This document shows, piece by piece, positions 26,706 through 35,524 of a stretch of DNA of 64,000 nt (positions are counted from its first letter, which is position 1; every line of letters begins with the position of its first letter). Position numbers and translations under genes: made by a program. The notes beneath the pieces are model-generated. The model had not been told where the DNA came from and ran no database searches. It saw only the letters and a program-made list of their open reading frames with translations. The stretch covers positions 1-64,000 of the forward strand of contig NZ_ONZF01000001.1 in assembly GCF_900302445.1 (NCBI RefSeq). Direction: 5' to 3'. Source of the DNA: Palleronia abyssalis. GTDB lineage: Bacteria > Pseudomonadota > Alphaproteobacteria > Rhodobacterales > Rhodobacteraceae.

Positions 26706-27494
26706 TCAATGCGGACCGGGGCCCTCAGGGTTCACAGCCCGACGAAGTGTCGGCCACGCTCCGCGTTCCTGCATGACCTGGCGCAATTCCCTTGGACAGT
26801 CCGTCATCAGGCCATCGACGCCAAGGTCTAGCAGGTCCGTCATCTCCTGCGGATCGTCCACCGTCCAGACGTGGACCTTCGTCCCGGTCGCATGGGCTGC
26901 ACGAAGGAACCGCGTCGTTACCACCGGTATGCCCTTGAATTTGGTCGAGACCTGAACGCAGGGGACCTGCGCACCCCCGGCAGGCACCCGCCATCCGCGA
27001 AGCCAGACGCGGGCGGCGCCTCCCAGGGACGGGGACCAGCACAGGCGTTGTCCGAACCGGTCCAGAAGCTGCTTGGTGCGGTGGAACTTGAAGGATGCGG
27101 CCAGAACGCGGTCCAGCGAACCTTTGATCGCGTCGCCCATCGGCCTAACGACGTCGTCGGTCTTGGCGTCGATGTTCAGCCGCAGGTTCGGGTGATCCGC
27201 CAAAACCTGATCCAGCCGTGCAACGCGGCCCCCGCCGACCAGGTCCATGCGCGACAACTCGGCCCAGCTCAGCTCCCGGATACACCCGGGACGGCCCAGC
27301 AGCCGGTCCGTCGTATCGTCGTGGAACAGAACCGCGACCCCGTCCGAAGTCGCCTGCACGTCCGTCTCGACATAGTCGTAGCCCAGATCGACGGCGCATT
27401 GGATGGCCTCGGCGGCGTTCTCGCAGCAGCTCTCGGCCGCGCCGCGATGGGCAAAGGCGATGGGGTGGGGAACGTCGAGATACGGGTGCGTCAC
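26706..27494 (-). CDS. glycerophosphodiester phosphodiesterase
   Basis: A 262-residue GDPD from a GTG at 27494 that overlaps the preceding stop (GTGA). It shows AFAHRGAAES (HRG), ETDVQATSDGVAVLFHDDTTD (metal-binding E, D and catalytic H-D) and VWTVDDPQEM near the end, all diagnostic. There is no signal peptide, so it should act in the cytoplasm on glycerophosphodiesters from phospholipid turnover, giving glycerol-3-phosphate. The in-frame extension upstream to 27656 lies within the previous gene and is not used. Confidence 0.92.
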   Translation of the reverse strand: MTHPYLDVPHPIAFAHRGAAESCCENAAEAIQCAVDLGYDYVETDVQATSDGVAVLFHDDTTDRLLGRPGCIRELSWAELSRMDLVGGGRVARLDQVLADHPNLRLNIDAKTDDVVRPMGDAIKGSLDRVLAASFKFHRTKQLLDRFGQRLCWSPSLGGAARVWLRGWRVPAGGAQVPCVQVSTKFKGIPVVTTRFLRAAHATGTKVHVWTVDDPQEMTDLLDLGVDGLMTDCPRELRQVMQERGAWPTLRRAVNPEGPGPH

Positions 27495-28795
27495 AAGGGA
27501 CGGATCTTGAGGCGGGTAATGCGGTTGTCCACCCTTTGCATCACCTCGAACCTGAAGCCATGAAAGCTGAACACCTGTCCCTGGGTCGGGATCGTCTGCG
27601 CTTCGTGAATGACCAACCCGGCGACGGTGTTCGCTTCCTCGTCCGGAAGCTGCCATTCGGCCGCGCGATTCAGGTCGCGGATCGTCATGCCCCCATCCAC
27701 GATCCAGTCGCCAGCTTCGGTGCGGCGATAGGGGGCTTCCGCGTCGAGGTCGAATTCGTCTGTGATCTCGCCCACGATCTCCTCGAGGATGTCCTCCAGC
27801 GTAATGAGGCCCTGCAGCGCGCCGTATTCGTCCACAACCAGCGCGAAATGCGTATGGCGGCGCAGGAATTCGCGCATCTGGTCGTCCAGGGTGGTGACCT
27901 CGGGGACGAAATAGGGGGGCATCACCACGTCGCCGATGTCGAAATCGGCCAGGTCCTCACCGCTCGCCGCGGCCGCCCGGCGGGCATATATCGCCCGCAA
28001 CAGATCTTTCGCGTGGATCACGCCGATGATGTTCTCGTGCTTTTCGCGATAGACGGGCAGGCGGGTGTGCGGGCTTTCAAGGCACTGGCGCAGAAGCTCG
28101 GCCGTGGGATCGTCGGCGTTCAACATCTCGATCTTCGAGCGGTGGAGCATGATCTCCTCCACCGTCCGCTCGGCCAGGTCGAGCGCGCCGAGAATGCGGT
28201 CGCGGTCTTCCTTTTCGACGACGCCCTCGGAATGGCCCAGGTTCAGCGCACCCTCGATCTCTTCGCGGATGGCCAGGATCTGGCTGTCGGGATCGGTCTG
28301 CACGCCGAACAGGCGCAGGATCAATCGCACCAGCGCCCGCACCGCGCCGACAACGGGGGCGAACAGGCGAACGACGATGGCGATAGGTCCCGACACACGC
28401 GCCGCTGCCGTCTCGGCGTTGGTGATGGCGTAGGTCTTGGGCAGAACCTCGGCGAAGATCAGGACCAGAAGTGTCATGATGAGGGTCGCGAAAGCCACGC
28501 CGCTTTCCCCAAGCATCCGGGTGAACAGGGCCGTCGCCAGCGATGTGGCCAGAATGTTGACGAGGTTGTTGCCCAGCAGAACCGAGCCGATCAGACGCTC
28601 GCTGTCCTCGGTGATCTTGAGCGCGCGCTCGGCCGATTTGGAGCCGCGATCGGCCTGCGAACGCAGCTTGCCGCGCGATGCCGCCGTCAGCGCCGTCTCG
28701 GAGCCCGAGAAGAAGGCCGAGCACATCAGGAGGAAAAGGATCGCGCCCACCGAGGTCCAGAAGGCCGCGTCGAATATGCTAGAAGAGGGGTCCAT
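27491..28795 (-). CDS. CNNM/CorC-HlyC family membrane protein
   Basis: A 434-residue protein. The N-terminal DUF21/CNNM domain has transmembrane segments (AILFLLMCSAFFSGSE, FATLIMTLLVLIFAEVLPKTYA), followed by a pair of CBS domains (about 205-340; LPVYREKHENIIGVIHAKDLL, FALVVDEYGALQGLITLED) and a CorC_HlyC C-terminal domain. Homologues are linked to Mg2+/Co2+ transport or resistance. First gene of a three-gene minus-strand operon (CNNM, GDPD, P450) with four-base overlap to the second. Confidence 0.92.
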   Translation of the reverse strand: MDPSSSIFDAAFWTSVGAILFLLMCSAFFSGSETALTAASRGKLRSQADRGSKSAERALKITEDSERLIGSVLLGNNLVNILATSLATALFTRMLGESGVAFATLIMTLLVLIFAEVLPKTYAITNAETAAARVSGPIAIVVRLFAPVVGAVRALVRLILRLFGVQTDPDSQILAIREEIEGALNLGHSEGVVEKEDRDRILGALDLAERTVEEIMLHRSKIEMLNADDPTAELLRQCLESPHTRLPVYREKHENIIGVIHAKDLLRAIYARRAAAASGEDLADFDIGDVVMPPYFVPEVTTLDDQMREFLRRHTHFALVVDEYGALQGLITLEDILEEIVGEITDEFDLDAEAPYRRTEAGDWIVDGGMTIRDLNRAAEWQLPDEEANTVAGLVIHEAQTIPTQGQVFSFHGFRFEVMQRVDNRITRLKIRPL

Positions 28796-28833
28796 GATCC
28801 AGCGTTATGGGGCGCAGGGCCGGGGCTGACAAG

Positions 28834-29739
28834 TCAGCCTTTTGCAAGCGGGTGATGTTGAAGAACCAGTTCCTGCAGGCGCTGGTCCAGGACGTGGGTG
28901 TAGATCTCTGTCGTTGCGACGTCGGCGTGGCCCAGAAGCGCCTGAATCGCCATCAGGTCGGCGCCTCCGGCCAGGAGGTGGGTGGCGAACGCGTGGCGCA
29001 GGGTATGGGGCGTGACCTTCGCGGGATCGAGGCCAGCTTCCAGCGCGATCTCCTTGATCAGTTGGAAGAACCGGTGGCGCGTCAGATGGCCGGCCTTCCC
29101 GCGCGAGGGGAACAGAAAGCGCGATGGTGCCTTCGCATCGTCGGTCCCGTCGCGGATCGTCAACCATGTCGTCAGGGCCGTCCGCGCCCCGTCGGTCAGA
29201 GGCACGACCCGTTCCTTGCCGCCCTTGCCGCGGATCAACAGCATACGCGGATCGCCGCGCGCGGCCGCCACGGGAAGGGAGACAAGCTCGGTCACCCGCA
29301 TTCCGGTGGCATAGAGGATTTCCAGAAGGCAGGCGTTGCGCACCTTGTCCGCTTCGGCTCGTCCGGTTCGGCGGGCGGCGTCGATCAGGCGGTCGACCTC
29401 TTCCACTTCAAGTGTCTTGGGCAGTCGCTTCTCGCGCCCCGGACCCTTGATCCGCAGCGCAGGATTGTCCGTCCGCCAGCCTTCTTCATAGGCGAACCGG
29501 AACAGGCCCTTGATGGCGGACAGACGCCGTGCGCGGGTCGAGACGGCCAGCCCCTGATCGGTGCAGTGGAGCAGATAACCCTCGATATCCGAACGGTCGA
29601 TATCGGGCAGATCGCGCCCGCCCATCCAGGTCCCGAAATCGCTGAGGTCGCGCATATACGCGAGGCGCGTGTTTTCAGCCGCACCGGCCTCGGCCGCGCG
29701 GGCATCGATGAAGCTGGAAATTTGTCGACCGAGTGTCAT
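28834..29739 (-). CDS. xerD: tyrosine recombinase XerD
   Basis: A 301-residue XerC/D-type recombinase that resolves chromosome dimers at dif with FtsK and XerC. Catalytic residues appear in YATGMRVTELV (Arg), HTLRHAFATHLL (HxxR), LGHADVATTEIYTHV (H and the Tyr nucleophile). Length and the short N-terminal core-binding domain fit chromosomal Xer rather than an island integrase. Its ATG overlaps the stop of the upstream gene by four bases. Confidence 0.92.
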   Translation of the reverse strand: MTLGRQISSFIDARAAEAGAAENTRLAYMRDLSDFGTWMGGRDLPDIDRSDIEGYLLHCTDQGLAVSTRARRLSAIKGLFRFAYEEGWRTDNPALRIKGPGREKRLPKTLEVEEVDRLIDAARRTGRAEADKVRNACLLEILYATGMRVTELVSLPVAAARGDPRMLLIRGKGGKERVVPLTDGARTALTTWLTIRDGTDDAKAPSRFLFPSRGKAGHLTRHRFFQLIKEIALEAGLDPAKVTPHTLRHAFATHLLAGGADLMAIQALLGHADVATTEIYTHVLDQRLQELVLQHHPLAKG

Positions 29740-31244
29740 TGTGCCGCGTCCATCACGACGAGTTCGATCGCGGCGCGGAAGGCCGTGTCGCGCAGGCCCG
29801 TGGCCGACAAGATCGAAAGACCGTCGGTCAGCGCGTCAAGGTTGTTGCCGGCCCCGGCCTCGACCAGGCGCACGGCATGCAACAGCGCTTCGCCGGTCCG
29901 GTTCTGTTCGATCAGGGCTGATACGCTTTGGGGTATGTCTTCCGCCAATCCCGCCGCGATGGCCGCAAGTCGCGGATCGCGCTGGTCCTCGGGAAGGTCC
30001 CGCCGTTCGACAAGCGCAGCCAGTGACGGATCGGGGCTGTCGGCACTGTGGCCTGCCAGAAGCGCTAGGCGCGTTGCGATACGGCCCGCGCGCCCCTCCA
30101 TTTTCAATTCAGCCACTTTCGCGCCGACCATTTTTGCCAGCGCGGGAAGAAGGTGAGCCTCGGACATCAGGTCCCAGGCGCGGGGCAGGGCGTCGGACAG
30201 CGCATCGGCATCGTTTGCCCGCAACGCACGCGCGACCTCGCGCGCGGCGGCAACCCTGTCCCACGGCAGCCCAGAGGCGGCGGGTTTACGTTCGTCGTAG
30301 ATCGACCAAAGATCGCCAGGCGCCACGGCGCCGTACCGGGCCAATCGCTCGGCGGCCTCGATGCGGGCCATCCAGCCCGTGATCGGGCGCAGGTCGGCAT
30401 GGGCGAATGGCAGTGGCAGGGAGGGGGTGCGCAACGGCTCGCCAATCGCCTCGTAGAGCAGGAAATCCAGTGGCGACGGGGTGGCCGGCGGCGGCAGCAA
30501 CCCGGGCTGGCTGTGCGCGTCGAGGAAGCGAGTCAGGCGTTCTGTCTCGGCCAATGTGACGACACCAAGGGCGCGCGCCGTCTCCAGCGTCACGGCGGCC
30601 GCATGCCAATCCCCGGACCGGGCCAGGCAGAAGATGCGGGCGGGATAGGTGGGCGTGATTTCGGGCAGGTCGCGCATGCGCTGGCAGGCCTGCGTCTCGG
30701 ACCCCGTCAGAATGGTCAGATCGAACCAGCGGCGGAAGATCTCGGGGTCCTGATACCCCGCCAGCGTCATCATCTCGCGCGCGGACCCGAACCGCCCCAA
30801 AGCCAGCAACGCGTCCAGACGGGCCAGATAGAACGCCTGGCCCATCGCGCTGTCGCGCGGTGGCGTGGCCCGCACCGTCAGAACGTCGTGGAGCAGTTTC
30901 TGCATCGACGGCAGACTGGGGGGCCGCATCTCTTGCACCTGCCGGATCAGCGTCGAAGCCTCGGACTCGGCCCACAAATCCCCGTGCAGGCCGCGATCCG
31001 CAGGATCCGTCAGGCCGATGAGGTCGGGGATCGGCCGATCCAGGGGGCGGACTACGATCCGACCCGGACGGGCCGAATCGGTTACGGCCGGTTGTTCGGC
31101 GATGGGCGGTGCCGGGGGTGGGACCGACACGGTGTCCGACAGCCAGTCGAGCGCGGCCAAAGGTTGCTGCGCCGCAACCGGGCCGGCGCAGCACACCAGC
31201 GCCAGGAAGCCGCAGCGCGCGCGCGATCGAACCTGCTTAATCAT
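29736..31244 (-). CDS. secreted helical protein of unknown function, upstream of xerD
   Basis: A 502-residue protein from the ATG at 31244, with a signal peptide (IKQVRSRARCGFLALVCCAGPVAAQQ). A Pro-rich segment (about 40-75) precedes a mostly alpha-helical body full of Ala/Leu/Arg that resembles tandem helical repeats, although I cannot define repeat units. It lies between a 43-residue membrane protein and xerD, overlapping both by a few bases, so the three genes are one operon. The function is unknown to me; similar genes accompany xerD in related genomes. Confidence 0.75.
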   Translation of the reverse strand: MIKQVRSRARCGFLALVCCAGPVAAQQPLAALDWLSDTVSVPPPAPPIAEQPAVTDSARPGRIVVRPLDRPIPDLIGLTDPADRGLHGDLWAESEASTLIRQVQEMRPPSLPSMQKLLHDVLTVRATPPRDSAMGQAFYLARLDALLALGRFGSAREMMTLAGYQDPEIFRRWFDLTILTGSETQACQRMRDLPEITPTYPARIFCLARSGDWHAAAVTLETARALGVVTLAETERLTRFLDAHSQPGLLPPPATPSPLDFLLYEAIGEPLRTPSLPLPFAHADLRPITGWMARIEAAERLARYGAVAPGDLWSIYDERKPAASGLPWDRVAAAREVARALRANDADALSDALPRAWDLMSEAHLLPALAKMVGAKVAELKMEGRAGRIATRLALLAGHSADSPDPSLAALVERRDLPEDQRDPRLAAIAAGLAEDIPQSVSALIEQNRTGEALLHAVRLVEAGAGNNLDALTDGLSILSATGLRDTAFRAAIELVVMDAAQ

Positions 31245-31368
31245 TGAGATTGACGGGTATCCTGACGTCTTCCTGTTCGGGATCGAGATTGCCCAGATAC
31301 GCGAACCCGACCAGCCCGACGAATCCAAGAAACGCGAGAATGATCAGGAATTTCAAAAGTTTGAACAT
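31237..31368 (-). CDS. 43-residue single-pass membrane protein
   Basis: A short frame MFKLLKFLIILAFLGFVG with one transmembrane segment (residues 4-25) and an acidic C-terminal tail (DPEQEDVRIPVNLND). It overlaps the start of the next gene by eight bases, which indicates translational coupling. The start at 31368 is the only ATG placing the hydrophobic segment at the N-terminus. Unknown function; small conserved membrane proteins at this location are plausible in the group. Confidence 0.65.
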   Translation of the reverse strand: MFKLLKFLIILAFLGFVGLVGFAYLGNLDPEQEDVRIPVNLND

Positions 31369-31501
31369 CGCTTGCCGTCTTGCCCCGCCACCTGTCCCCG
31401 CGTCTCCGGCGGGATGTAAGCGGTTTATAGCTGGTCTTTCGCGCAAGATCACGCCATTCAGGGCCCGTTTTCCCACGAGTGAGCGAGACCACGCTGAACC
31501 C

Positions 31502-32044
31502 ATGCGCCGTCTGAAGAAAACAGTTTGCATGGTCGGGATGATGGGCGCGGGAAAGACCGCGATCGGCTCGGCCGTCGCGCGAAGTCTCGGGGTGCCGTTC
31601 CTCGACTCGGATGCCGAGATCGAGCGGGCCGCGAATGAAAGCATCGCGGGGATTTTCGAACGGTGGGGCGAGCCGTTCTTCCGTCAAAAGGAAAGCCAGG
31701 TCCTGACGCGTCTGCTGGATGGGCAGCCTTGTATCCTGTCGACGGGCGGCGGCGCTTACATGGCCGCCGGCAACCGCGCGACGATTACCGAACGCGGTGT
31801 CGCGCTGTGGATCAAGGCGGCCCCCGAGATTCTGTGGGCCCGGGTCCGGCACAAGGACACCCGTCCCCTTCTTAGAACCCCCGATCCGAAAGCCGCCCTG
31901 ATGAAATTGATCGAACAGCGTGATCCGATCTACGCGATGGCGGATCTGACAGTTGAATCCGAGGCTGAGATGTCAGTCGAGAGGATGGCCCAGAAGACGA
32001 TCGACGTCATCGCCACGCGGCCCGATGTCTTGGAGATGGCGTAA
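31502..32044 (+). CDS. aroK: shikimate kinase
   Basis: A 180-residue kinase phosphorylating shikimate in the chorismate pathway. Walker A is GMMGAGKTAIG (about 12-22), with DSDAEIE, FRQKE and STGGGAYM for shikimate binding and RPLL in the lid. The start at 31502 gives the standard length; the longer frame from 31244 is antisense to the upstream small gene. The stop overlaps the aroB ATG by one base. Confidence 0.95.
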   Translation: MRRLKKTVCMVGMMGAGKTAIGSAVARSLGVPFLDSDAEIERAANESIAGIFERWGEPFFRQKESQVLTRLLDGQPCILSTGGGAYMAAGNRATITERGVALWIKAAPEILWARVRHKDTRPLLRTPDPKAALMKLIEQRDPIYAMADLTVESEAEMSVERMAQKTIDVIATRPDVLEMA

Positions 32045-33153
32045 TGGATAAGGTTCAGGTCGATCTTGGCGCACGTGCCTACGACGTCCTCATCGGTGCC
32101 GGGCTTTTGCAGCGCGCGGGCACGTTGATCGGACCGCTTCTGCATCGCCCCCGGGTGGCGATCGTCACCGACGAAACGGTTTCCCGGCATCATTTGCCCG
32201 CCTTGGAGGCGGCGCTGACAGAACAGGATATCGCACATTCGACCCTCAGACTTCCCGCCGGCGAGGCGACCAAGAACTGGGACGATCTTGGGCGAACGGT
32301 CGAATGGCTGCTGGCTGAACGCATCGAACGTCGGGATATCATCATTGCGCTGGGTGGCGGCGTGATCGGCGATCTGGCGGGATTCGCGGCCGCGATCCTG
32401 CGCCGGGGCGTGCGATTCGTGCAAATTCCGACATCGCTTCTGGCGCAGGTCGACAGTTCGGTCGGGGGCAAGACCGGCGTGAATGCTCGCGCGGGCAAGA
32501 ACCTGATCGGCGCTTTCCACCAGCCCAGCCTCGTGCTGGCCGATATCGATTGCCTTGGCACGCTGACGCCCCGGGATTTCCTAGCCGGGTACGGCGAGGT
32601 GGTGAAATACGGATTGCTGGGCGATGCCGCGTTCTTCGCCTGGCTGGAGGAGAACGGACCGGCGCTGGCCGAGGGGGATCCGACGCTCCGGGCCGAGGCC
32701 GTGCGGCGTTCGGTCCAGATGAAGTCCGACATCGTGGTCAGGGACGAGACCGAACAGGGCGACCGCGCGCTTTTGAACCTTGGCCATACCTTCTGCCACG
32801 CGATCGAGGCGGCGACGGGGTATTCCGACCGGCTGCTCCACGGCGAAGGGGTCGCCATCGGATGCGCCCTGGCGTTCGAGCTGTCGGCGCGTCTGGGCCT
32901 GTGCGCGCAGGAGGATCCGAGCCGCGTTCGCGCCCATCTTGCGGCGATGGGGACACGGCGGGACCTACGGGACATCCCCGGCGATCTGCCTGATGCAGAC
33001 GGGCTTCTGGACCTCATGGCGCAGGACAAGAAGGTGGTCGATGGACAGCTGCGCCTGATCCTGGCGCGCGGAATCGGGGATGCCTTCGTCACGGCGGACG
33101 CGCCCGCCGATGCGATCCGGTCCGTTCTTGCGGACGCGCTTGCCCAGCGGTGA
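32044..33153 (+). CDS. aroB: 3-dehydroquinate synthase
   Basis: A 369-residue NAD- and Zn-dependent enzyme of the shikimate pathway. Motifs: GGGVIGDLAGFAAAILRRGV, TSLLAQVDSSVGGKTGVN, GYGEVVKYGLL and the metal ligands in NLGHTFCHAIE and LLHGEGVAIG. Coupled to aroK upstream and to pabB downstream by overlap. Confidence 0.97.
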   Translation: MDKVQVDLGARAYDVLIGAGLLQRAGTLIGPLLHRPRVAIVTDETVSRHHLPALEAALTEQDIAHSTLRLPAGEATKNWDDLGRTVEWLLAERIERRDIIIALGGGVIGDLAGFAAAILRRGVRFVQIPTSLLAQVDSSVGGKTGVNARAGKNLIGAFHQPSLVLADIDCLGTLTPRDFLAGYGEVVKYGLLGDAAFFAWLEENGPALAEGDPTLRAEAVRRSVQMKSDIVVRDETEQGDRALLNLGHTFCHAIEAATGYSDRLLHGEGVAIGCALAFELSARLGLCAQEDPSRVRAHLAAMGTRRDLRDIPGDLPDADGLLDLMAQDKKVVDGQLRLILARGIGDAFVTADAPADAIRSVLADALAQR

Positions 33154-34268
33154 TGCACCACGTTACCTTCGACGACGGTCCTCTGGGCCCGACGCGGTTC
33201 GCAGCACCGACGCGCCTGATCGAGGCGTGGGAGCCGTCGCAGATTGACGACGCGTTGGCGGCGTTGGAGGAGGCGAGAGCCGACGGGCTCTGGCTGGCGG
33301 GCTATGCCAGTTACGAGCTGGGGTATGCCTTCTCGCGCAAGCTGTCGCCGTTGCTGCCCGAGGGGCGCGATCTGCCGCTTCTGGCGTTCGGCGTGTTCGA
33401 CGGGCCCGAGCCTGCGCCGCAACACGATCCCGGTCCGGCCGGGCTGGACGACATCGCCCCGGTCTGGACCGCCGAGCGCTATGCTCAGGCGTTCGAGCGG
33501 GTGCAGAATTACATCGCCGCAGGTGACATCTATCAGGCGAACCTGACCTTTCCGCTGACCGCGTGGGCGACCGGGACGCCGGCCGACCTTTACGCCGCGC
33601 TGAAACGCCGTCAGCCTGTTAGCCATGGGGCGCTGGTCGAACTGGGCGGGGCTGCCATCCTGTGTCGCTCGCCCGAGTTGTTCTTCGATATCCAGCCGGA
33701 TGGACGCATTCTGACGCGGCCCATGAAAGGCACCGCGCCCCGCGGCATGACGGCCGAAGAGGATGCGATCCTGAAATCCGACTTGGCCCAGAGCGAGAAG
33801 AACCGCGCCGAGAACCTGATGATCGTCGATCTTCTGCGCAACGACATCAGCCGTATCTGCCGCATCGGCTCTGTCCGGGTGCCGCGGCTGTTCCATGTGG
33901 AGACTTATGCGACGGTTCACCAGATGGTGTCGGACGTCGAGGGGATGCTTCTGCCGCGGATCGGTCTTGCCGAGATCTTCCGGGCGCTGTTCCCCTGCGG
34001 ATCGATTACCGGGGCCCCGAAAATCCGGGCCATGCAGATCATTCGCGAGGTCGAGGAAAGCCCCCGCGGCGCCTATTGCGGCGCGGTTGGGTGGATCGCG
34101 CCCGATGGCGCGATGCGGATGGGGGTCGCAATCCGAACCGTCACCGTCTGGCCAGACGGAACGGCGCGCCTGAATGTCGGGGGCGGGGTCGTGCATGATT
34201 CGACCGGTGCCGGCGAATATGAGGAGGCATTGTGGAAAGCCCGTTTCGCGACCCTCCCCCCGGCCTGA
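33150..34268 (+). CDS. pabB: aminodeoxychorismate synthase component I
   Basis: A 372-residue chorismate-binding enzyme (GTG at 33150; the ATG at 33153 is a near-equal alternative) that aminates chorismate on the way to p-aminobenzoate and folate. It has RPMKGTAPRG, the PabB-type PxKGT site with the catalytic Lys, ENLMIVDLLRNDI and CGSITGAPKIRAM. The truncated N-terminus relative to anthranilate synthase and the following pabC-type gene favour PabB over TrpE. No glutamine amidotransferase partner is in the window. Confidence 0.9.
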   Translation: MMHHVTFDDGPLGPTRFAAPTRLIEAWEPSQIDDALAALEEARADGLWLAGYASYELGYAFSRKLSPLLPEGRDLPLLAFGVFDGPEPAPQHDPGPAGLDDIAPVWTAERYAQAFERVQNYIAAGDIYQANLTFPLTAWATGTPADLYAALKRRQPVSHGALVELGGAAILCRSPELFFDIQPDGRILTRPMKGTAPRGMTAEEDAILKSDLAQSEKNRAENLMIVDLLRNDISRICRIGSVRVPRLFHVETYATVHQMVSDVEGMLLPRIGLAEIFRALFPCGSITGAPKIRAMQIIREVEESPRGAYCGAVGWIAPDGAMRMGVAIRTVTVWPDGTARLNVGGGVVHDSTGAGEYEEALWKARFATLPPA

Positions 34269-34867
34269 AAATCATCGAGACCCTGCGCCTTGCCCCGGAC
34301 GGCCCGGTGCGCGGGGACGCGCATCTGGCACGGCTGGCAAGGACCTGCGCGACCTTCGGTGTTCCGTTCGATGTCGGTCGTGCCGGGGATCGTCTGTCGC
34401 AGGCCTGTTGGGGGGGGGCAGATCTGCGCGCGCGGCTGACGGTGGGCCTGGATGGACAGGTCGACCTGGAAACCTCCCCGCTTGCCCCGGGGGCGTCGCG
34501 ATGGCGCGTCCGACTGGCGACGGGGGTCGTCGCGGGCGATCCGTGGCGTCGCGTTAAGACGACGCATCGCAATATCTACGACGCGGCGCGTGCCGCGATG
34601 CCCGAGGGGACGGATGAGGTGGTGTTCCTCAACGACCGGGGGGAGGTTTGCGAAGGGGCTATCACCAACATCTTTCTTGCACGCGATGGCCGTCTGCTTA
34701 CGCCCCCGGTGGAGTCGGGGGCGCTGCCGGGGATCCTGCGGAAGACACTTCTGGACGATGGACGGGCGGTCGAGCGCGCCCTTCGCCCGCCGGACCTGAT
34801 GTCCGGCGAGGTGTTTGTCGGAAATTCGCTGCGTGGACTGATCGCGGCTGACCTGATCGACGGGTAA
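34232..34867 (+). CDS. pabC: aminotransferase class IV, aminodeoxychorismate lyase-like
   Basis: A 211-residue PLP enzyme of fold type IV, starting with a GTG at 34232 behind a strong GAGGAGG site and overlapping pabB by 37 bases. The PLP Lys lies in RVKTTHRNIYD (about residue 108), and EVCEGAITNIFL with GEVFVGNSLRG are family motifs. It is shorter than typical PabC (about 270) because the N-terminal subdomain is compact. Position after pabB supports release of p-aminobenzoate and pyruvate; a D-amino-acid aminotransferase role is less likely. Confidence 0.85.
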   Translation: MESPFRDPPPGLKIIETLRLAPDGPVRGDAHLARLARTCATFGVPFDVGRAGDRLSQACWGGADLRARLTVGLDGQVDLETSPLAPGASRWRVRLATGVVAGDPWRRVKTTHRNIYDAARAAMPEGTDEVVFLNDRGEVCEGAITNIFLARDGRLLTPPVESGALPGILRKTLLDDGRAVERALRPPDLMSGEVFVGNSLRGLIAADLIDG

Positions 34868-34870
34868 TCC

Positions 34871-35383
34871 TCAGAACGGGATCTCGTCGTCCATATCCGA
34901 ATAGCCGCCACCGCCACCGCGCTCATCTCCGCCGCCGCCGCTGCTACCGCCGCCGCCGCTGCTACCGCCGCCGTAACCACCGGATGAGCCACGGTCGTCA
35001 TAGCCGCTGCCACCACCACCGCCGCCTTCACCGCGCCCGTCGAGCATCGTCAGCGTCGAGGTGTAGGGGCGCAGCACGACCTCGGTCGAATAGCGATCCT
35101 GGCCGCTTTGATCCTGCCATTTGCGGGTTTCGAGCTGGCCTTCGATATAAACCTTCGAGCCCTTTTTCAGGTATTGCTCGGCCACGCGCGCCAGCGGTTC
35201 GGAGAAGATCGCCACCGAGTGCCATTCAGTCCGCTCGCGCCGTTCGCCCGTGTTGCGGTCTTTCCAGTTCTCGGACGTCGCGATTCGCAGATTGCAAACC
35301 TTGCCCCCGTTCGAGAACGTCCGCGTTTCAGGGTCGCGGCCCAGGTTCCCGATCAGGATTACCTTGTTGACGGATCCGGCCAT
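34871..35383 (-). CDS. ssb: single-stranded DNA-binding protein
   Basis: A 170-residue SSB: OB fold in residues 1-112 ([38 protein letters not shown]), a Gly/Ser-rich linker and the acidic protein-interaction tip DDEIPF. The linker is built from an 18-bp tandem repeat (34931-34948 and 34949-34966 identical) that may vary in copy number between strains. The start is the ATG at 35383; an upstream ATG at 35425 adds residues outside the SSB fold. Confidence 0.97.
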   Translation of the reverse strand: MAGSVNKVILIGNLGRDPETRTFSNGGKVCNLRIATSENWKDRNTGERRERTEWHSVAIFSEPLARVAEQYLKKGSKVYIEGQLETRKWQDQSGQDRYSTEVVLRPYTSTLTMLDGRGEGGGGGGSGYDDRGSSGGYGGGSSGGGGSSGGGGDERGGGGGYSDMDDEIPF

Positions 35384-35524
35384 GGTTCGCTCCTTCTCGA
35401 TTCGCGTGTCGGCGCAAGCTGACATAGGTCGGCGGGGAGTTTAACAGCCGATTGTGTCGGGGCTGGCAAAACGAAGGCGCCCCCGGTAGGCTTCCGCCGA
35501 CGATCGGACAGGAGGGGGGACACC

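Noticed and set aside
27218-30156. Two long plus-strand ORFs (27218-28855 and 28807-30156)
   Set aside because: Antisense to the CNNM protein, xerD and their neighbours, which have full family motifs.
32190-34196. 668-codon minus ORF opposite aroB and pabB
   Set aside because: High-GC antisense shadow; no motifs.
34931-34966. Tandem repeat as a CRISPR array
   Set aside because: Contiguous 18-bp units without spacers inside ssb; no cas genes anywhere in the window.
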